Made by a program: the position numbers and the translations under genes
Origin: CAG-390 sp964579135
Lineage (GTDB): Bacteria > Bacillota > Clostridia > Oscillospirales > CAG-272
Direction of reading: 5' to 3'
Assembly (NCBI GenBank): GCA_964579135.1
Contig: CAZOFD010000024.1
Coordinates: 1 to 26,287 of the forward strand
DNA length: 26,287 bases
Shown here: positions 22,992 through 26,287 of the stretch, in pieces
How the letters are laid out: every line of letters starts with the position of its first letter
Position numbering within the stretch: the first letter of the stretch is position 1
The notes under the pieces: generated by a model
Told to the model about the DNA's origin: nothing
The model's database searches: none
Seen by the model: only the letters and a program-made list of their open reading frames with translations

Positions 22992-23113
22992 ATCGACGCT
23001 TTTTAGCACGTTTTTGCGTTCAAAACGGTTGATTTTGCCGAAAAACGACCCAAAAATGTGCAAAACGCACAAAAAAACGCGCAAATTACAGCGAAAATTC
23101 TCCCTTATGCGCA

Positions 23114-23142
23114 TTGAATTGCGGCGATATATAATGTATAAT
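23114..23142 (+). promoter_or_regulatory. SigA-type promoter for the S10 ribosomal protein operon
   Basis: TTGAAT (23114-23119) and TATAAT (23137-23142) are separated by 17 nt. A second TATAAT at 23130-23135 lies just upstream. The start would fall near 23149, giving a leader of about 370 nt before rpsJ. The preceding part of the gap, 22992-23113, is A-rich with weak small hairpins only. Confidence 0.78.
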
Positions 23143-23148
23143 AGCAGA

Positions 23149-23520
23149 GCTTGATGTGCGAAATCGCGTTGAAGCAGAAGGTTGCCGCTCTGAACGGCGG
23201 GGAATTTCTGCGGAGAAGTCCGCCGAGAAATGATTTTTCTCGGGTAATCGGGCGAAAAGATTCGCTTCGTGCGCCGTGGCGCCGATGTTCATTAGGTTGC
23301 CTGCGTTGTCGGCTTGCCGATGATCCGAAATTCGCTGACCTCTTTTGTCGAACGACGTTTGCCGTTCGCAAAGGCAAGAATTTCGGTTTTTATACGGCAA
23401 AGCAGGAAACGCACGGAACGGTGCTTAAAGGGAGCGAACCGATCTTTTCAAACGCTTCGCGTGCAAAAGCCACATTTCATTATCGCGTGTACGCGAGAGT
23501 AAGAAAAGGAGGAAAAACAC
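23149..23520 (+). promoter_or_regulatory. Long structured 5' leader of the S10 operon
   Basis: About 370 nt lie between the promoter and rpsJ, without a supported gene. Hairpins seen include CCGAGAAA/TTTCTCGG (23223-23243), the long terminator-like hairpin 23325-23391, GCAC/GTGC near 23412-23425 and TCGCG/CGCGA near the RBS (about 23483-23496). The RBS AGGAGG is at about 23507-23512. A leader of this size and structure suggests autogenous control of the operon, as L4 does in gamma-proteobacteria. Resemblance to that element was not established. Confidence 0.6.
23325..23391 (+). terminator. Terminator-like attenuator hairpin inside the S10 leader
   Basis: The outer stem CCGAAATTC (23325-23333) pairs perfectly with GAATTTCGG (23378-23386) and is followed at once by five T (23387-23391). 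Inside, CTTTTG (23342-23347) pairs with CAAAGG (23369-23374), and CGAACG (23349-23354) with CGTTCG (23363-23368) over an eight-base loop. It lies 130 nt before rpsJ, within the leader, so it would act as an attenuator rather than an operon end. Upstream GAATTTC (23202-23208) can compete for the 5' arm. Confidence 0.55.
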
Positions 23521-23832
23521 ATGGCAGTCAAGGAGCAGCTCAGAGTACGTCTTAAGAGCTACGATCACACACTCGTGGACGCGGCTGCGGCAAAGATCGT
23601 CGAGGTTGCGAAGCGCAACGGCTCGGAGGTCTCGGGTCCCATTCCGCTTCCCACCGAAAAAGAGATCGTTACGATCCTTCGCGCGGTCCACAAATACAAG
23701 GACAGCCGCGAGCAGTTCGAACTTCGTAATCACAAGAGACTTATCGACATTATGAAGCCTTCGAAGAAACTGACCGAGGAGCTTATGAACGTAGAGCTTC
23801 CCGCAGGCGTGGATATTCAGATCACTCTCTGA
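23521..23832 (+). CDS. rpsJ: 30S ribosomal protein S10
   Basis: Small-subunit head protein that also serves as the NusE antitermination partner of NusB. The 103 residues contain LRVRLKSYDHTLVD, GPIPLPTEKEIVTILR and the FELRNHKRLIDI motif. The start is ATG at 23521 behind AGGAGG. It is the first gene of the S10 operon, with codon use visibly shifted from the upstream genes (fewer GCG and CGC, more GCT, CGT, TCC), as expected for high expression. A 108-nt structured spacer follows before rplC, longer than the other gaps in the operon. Confidence 0.98.
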   Translation: MAVKEQLRVRLKSYDHTLVDAAAAKIVEVAKRNGSEVSGPIPLPTEKEIVTILRAVHKYKDSREQFELRNHKRLIDIMKPSKKLTEELMNVELPAGVDIQITL

Positions 23833-23849
23833 GATCCGTTTGTTAACTC

Positions 23850-23919
23850 ACAAGGTCCGAAAGGGCGCTTGTCGGTCAAGTTGGCGTAATCCCCGTGCGG
23901 GAAAATTCAAAACGTCAAC
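23850..23919 (+). other. Two hairpins in the rpsJ-rplC spacer
   Basis: The first hairpin is ACAAG-GTCC with a GAAA tetraloop and GGGC-CTTGT (23850-23872), nine pairs with one bulged G. The second is GTTGGCG (23880-23886) pairing with CGTCAAC (23913-23919), with an inner TCCC/GGGA. No T-run follows either, so they are not terminators. They may be a processing site or a protein-binding site. Confidence 0.5.
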
Positions 23920-23940
23920 CAATAACCTACAGGAGGAAAA

Positions 23941-24570
23941 ATGAAAAAAGGTATTATCGGCAAAAAGGTCGGCATGACGCAGATCTTCGACGAGAACGGC
24001 AACGTTATCCCCGTTACGATAATCCAAGCGGGTCCCTGCGTCGTTGCGCAGAGAAAAACCGCTGAAAAAGACGGCTACGAAGCCGTTCAGCTCGGTTTCG
24101 AGGATGCGAAAGAAAAACACCTCACCAAAGCCGAGGCCGGTCATTTTGCAAAGAATGGCATTGCAAACAAGAAGCATCTGAAGGAGTTCCGCCTTGAGGA
24201 TTGCTCCGGCTACAACGTAGGCGACGTCGTATCCGTCGAAACCTTCGCCGTTGGCGAAAAAGTCGACGTTACGGGTATGACCAAGGGCCGCGGTTACACC
24301 GGTGCCGTCAAACGCTGGAATCTTCACAAGCTGAGAATGACACACGGCGTCGGACCCGTACACCGTCAGTCCGGTTCCATGGGTGTTATCGACCCTGCGA
24401 GAATCTTCAAAAACAAGAAGATGGCAGGTCAGTACGGTAACGAGCAGGTAACCATTCTCAACCTTAACATCGCAAAGATCGATGCGGAAAACAATCTTAT
24501 CGCAGTCAGAGGCGCCATCCCCGGCGCCAAGGGCGGTATCGTATTTATCCGCGATTCGGTCAAAGCGTGA
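23941..24570 (+). CDS. rplC: 50S ribosomal protein L3
   Basis: Early-assembly 23S rRNA-binding protein whose central extension reaches toward the peptidyl transferase centre. The 209 residues begin KKGIIGKKVGMTQIFDENG and contain VDVTGMTKGRGYTGAVKR. The extension follows (from W126), and then ARIFKNKKMAGQYGNEQVT. The extension reads RWNLHKLRMTHGVGPVHR, where most bacteria have a form like RHGFxRGPxTHGSxxHR, so it is divergent but still basic and His-rich. The start is ATG at 23941 behind AGGAGG. Confidence 0.98.
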   Translation: MKKGIIGKKVGMTQIFDENGNVIPVTIIQAGPCVVAQRKTAEKDGYEAVQLGFEDAKEKHLTKAEAGHFAKNGIANKKHLKEFRLEDCSGYNVGDVVSVETFAVGEKVDVTGMTKGRGYTGAVKRWNLHKLRMTHGVGPVHRQSGSMGVIDPARIFKNKKMAGQYGNEQVTILNLNIAKIDAENNLIAVRGAIPGAKGGIVFIRDSVKA

Positions 24571-24592
24571 GCGAACGAAGGAGGAATGACAA

Positions 24593-25279
24593 ATGCCTAT
24601 CGTAAAAGTATTTAATATGGCGGGCAACGAAGTCGGCGAGATGAGCCTTTCCGAAAAGATCTTCGGAACCGAGGTTAACGGAGCCGTTCTTCACGCTGCC
24701 GTCAGAGCTTATATGCTCAACCAAAGACAGGGCACGCAGTCCACGCTTACGCGTACCGAAGTAAGCGGCGGCGGCAAAAAGCCTTGGAGACAAAAGGGCA
24801 CCGGACGCGCTCGTCAGGGTTCTACCAGAGCTCCTCAGTGGGTGCACGGCGGTATCGCTCTCGGTCCCAAGCCCCGCAGCTATCGCACCGATCTTAACAA
24901 GAAGACCAAGAGAGTCGCTCTTTTCAGCGCGCTTTCCGCTAAGGTCGCAGACGGAAGCCTTGTTATCCTTGACGATTGCAAACTCGAGACCTACAAGACC
25001 GCCGAGATGGTAAAGACTTTTGCCGCTCTCGGATTGACTCGCGAGGTCGAGCGCAGCTACAAGGCGGGCGACGAGGTCAAGACCCGCAAGGAGACCGTCG
25101 CTTGCAAGACTCTGCTTGTTCTCCCCGAGGTGGACAAGACGGTCATCAAGAGCTGCTCCAATATTCCCACCGCGGCTACAACTCTTTACAGCACGATCAA
25201 CGTTTACGAGATCCTTAATGCGGAGAAGCTCGTTATGACCCGTGCGGCTGTTGAAAAGCTCCAGGAGGTATATGCATGA
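24593..25279 (+). CDS. rplD: 50S ribosomal protein L4
   Basis: Large-subunit protein lining the exit tunnel; in E. coli it represses its own operon. The 228 residues are about 20 longer than usual. The long tunnel loop is present (GGGKKPWRQKGTGRARQGS, GGIALGPKPRSY). An apparent insertion at about residues 149-168 (TREVERSYKAGDEVKTRKET) lies between the ALGL helix and the strand CKTLLVLPE. The start is ATG at 24593 behind GGAGGAATG. Its TGA overlaps the rplW start (ATGA). Confidence 0.98.
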   Translation: MPIVKVFNMAGNEVGEMSLSEKIFGTEVNGAVLHAAVRAYMLNQRQGTQSTLTRTEVSGGGKKPWRQKGTGRARQGSTRAPQWVHGGIALGPKPRSYRTDLNKKTKRVALFSALSAKVADGSLVILDDCKLETYKTAEMVKTFAALGLTREVERSYKAGDEVKTRKETVACKTLLVLPEVDKTVIKSCSNIPTAATTLYSTINVYEILNAEKLVMTRAAVEKLQEVYA

Positions 25280-25572
25280 AAAAAATGGTGCAGGACATCA
25301 TAATCAAGCCCGTTATAACCGAAGCGAGCATGGATATGATGGAGAACAAAAAATATGTATTTAAAGTAATGCCCACCGCCACGAAGCCCGAGATCGCAAA
25401 TGCGGTCGAGACGATGTTCGGCGTTAAGGTAGCTTCGGTCAACACCGTGTCCGTTAAGGGCAAGGAGAAGAGAGTTCGCTACAATTACGGCTACACCGCA
25501 GATTGGAAAAAAGCGATCGTTACTCTTACCGAGGATTCCAAGACCATCGCTTTCTTCGATGGTATGAACTGA
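25276..25572 (+). CDS. rplW: 50S ribosomal protein L23
   Basis: Exit-site protein that docks trigger factor and SRP. The 98 residues contain DIIIKPVITEAS, YVFKVMPTATKPEIANAVE and MFGVKVASVNT, the usual L23 order, with the basic loop GKEKRVRYNYGYTADWKKAIVTL. The start is ATG at 25276, coupled to rplD by a four-base overlap. Confidence 0.98.
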   Translation: MKKMVQDIIIKPVITEASMDMMENKKYVFKVMPTATKPEIANAVETMFGVKVASVNTVSVKGKEKRVRYNYGYTADWKKAIVTLTEDSKTIAFFDGMN

Positions 25573-25590
25573 TAGTGGGAGGAATGAAGA

Positions 25591-26287
25591 ATGCCTACGA
25601 TTAAATTTAACCCCACAACTCCGTCCAGACGTCATATGGCTGCTCCCTCTTTCGAGGAGCTGACTAAGTTCAGCCCCGAAAAGAGCTTGATCGTTATCAA
25701 GAAAAAGCACGCAGGACGTAATGCGAACGGAAAAATAACCGTACGCCACAGAGGCGGCGGAAACAAGATCAAGTACCGCGTTATCGACTATCGTCGTCAG
25801 GACACCGCTCCTTCGACCGTCGTCGGCATCGAGTACGACCCCAACCGCACCGCTTACATCGCGCTCCTCGAGAATGCAGCCGGCAAAAAGAGCTACATCG
25901 TCGCTCCCGTCGGACTTAAGGACGGTGACACGGTATATTCCGGCGCAGACGCGGATATCAAGCCCGGTAACACTTTGCCGCTGGCAAACATCCCCGTCGG
26001 TACCGTTATCCACAACATCGAGTTGCACCCCGGCAAGGGCGGTCAGCTCGTTCGTTCCGCAGGCGCTCAGGCACAGCTCGTCTCCAAAGAGAACGGCGCG
26101 GCTATGATCCGTCTCCCCTCGGGCGAAGTAAGAATCGTTGCGCTCAACTGCGTTGCCACGATCGGTCAGGTCGGCAACGTCGAGCACGATACCGTTAAGC
26201 TCGGTAAGGCGGGTAAGACCCGTCACAAGGGTATTCGTCCTACCGTTCGCGGTTCGGTAATGAACCCCTGCGATCACCCTCACGGTG
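25591..26287 (+). CDS. rplB: 50S ribosomal protein L2 (3' truncated by window edge)
   Basis: Core 23S rRNA-binding protein needed for subunit joining and peptidyl transferase activity. About 232 of some 275 residues are present. Visible are the N-terminal KFNPTTPSRRHM, GRNANGKITVRHRGGGNKIKYR, VVGIEYDPNRTAYIALL, IELHPGKGGQLVRSAGAQAQLV and the conserved MNPCDHPHGG at the edge, where most bacteria have MNPVDHPHGG. The start is ATG at 25591 behind GGGAGGAATG, 18 nt after rplW. Confidence 0.98.
   Translation, partial: MPTIKFNPTTPSRRHMAAPSFEELTKFSPEKSLIVIKKKHAGRNANGKITVRHRGGGNKIKYRVIDYRRQDTAPSTVVGIEYDPNRTAYIALLENAAGKKSYIVAPVGLKDGDTVYSGADADIKPGNTLPLANIPVGTVIHNIELHPGKGGQLVRSAGAQAQLVSKENGAAMIRLPSGEVRIVALNCVATIGQVGNVEHDTVKLGKAGKTRHKGIRPTVRGSVMNPCDHPHG

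Noticed and set aside
23009..23027. CGTTTT/AAAACG hairpin after rsmA as a terminator
   Set aside because: The stem is six mostly A-T pairs, and no T-run follows directly. It is too weak to call.
23151..23555. Open frame through the S10 leader that runs into rpsJ in another frame
   Set aside because: It lacks a good RBS, crosses the rpsJ start in a different frame, and its product has no similarity I recognise. The region is better explained as a structured leader.
1..26287. CRISPR arrays, insertion sequences, prophage or integrated elements
   Set aside because: No regularly spaced direct repeats, transposase or integrase-like proteins, or flanking duplications were seen. Gene content and codon use look chromosomal throughout.

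Overview
The window is a dense stretch of bacterial chromosome, almost entirely conserved housekeeping genes. GC content is moderately high. The features fit a Gram-positive, Clostridia-type anaerobe: an HPr carrying both the His15 and Ser46 phosphorylation sites, a SigA-sized sigma factor (369 aa), the yajC + TIGR04086 pair, a small ferredoxin-thioredoxin-reductase-like protein beside a thioredoxin, a diacylglyceryl-type lipoprotein, and strong Shine-Dalgarno sites throughout. An uncultured Christensenellales-like lineage is a plausible guess, but the sequence alone does not fix the taxon. No CRISPR array, phage or insertion sequence was seen.

Layout. 1-1736: 3' end of tyrS (+), facing a minus-strand yajC / TIGR04086 pair across a shared bidirectional terminator. 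1737-6289: divergent from yajC runs rimM-trmD, then an O-antigen-ligase/polymerase-like membrane protein and two tandem single-pass DUF4330-like proteins. 6290-10555: HPr, uvrC, rsmD, coaD and a calcineurin-like phosphoesterase. 10685-12359 (-): thioredoxin, an FTR-like Fe-S protein and a THUMP-type RNA methyltransferase, joined by overlapping stop/start codons. 12570-18194 (+): CPA2-type cation/proton antiporter, rpmE, hflX, a YigZ/IMPACT protein and dnaG. 18279-21617: rpoD and a large solute-binding-type lipoprotein. 21868-22991: tRNA-Thr(CGU) and rsmA. 23114-26287: the S10 operon (rpsJ, rplC, rplD, rplW, rplB), with rplB cut by the window edge.

Regulation. Nine promoters could be read, all with -35 and -10 elements separated by 17 nt, as expected for the SigA-type factor encoded here. 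Seven terminator-type hairpins are clear. Two of them lie directly against the ribosome binding site of the next gene in the same direction (yajC to TIGR04086, HPr to uvrC), so those downstream genes probably depend on terminator read-through. Two ribosomal protein genes have structured leaders: a short two-stem leader before rpmE, and a leader of about 370 nt before rpsJ that contains a long terminator-like hairpin with a possible competing pairing partner. The S10 leader is the best candidate here for an undescribed regulatory element.

No clearly novel multi-gene system stands out. The least explained protein-level module is the polymerase-like membrane protein with its two DUF4330-like partners behind trmD. 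The least explained single protein is the lipoprotein at 19701-21617.
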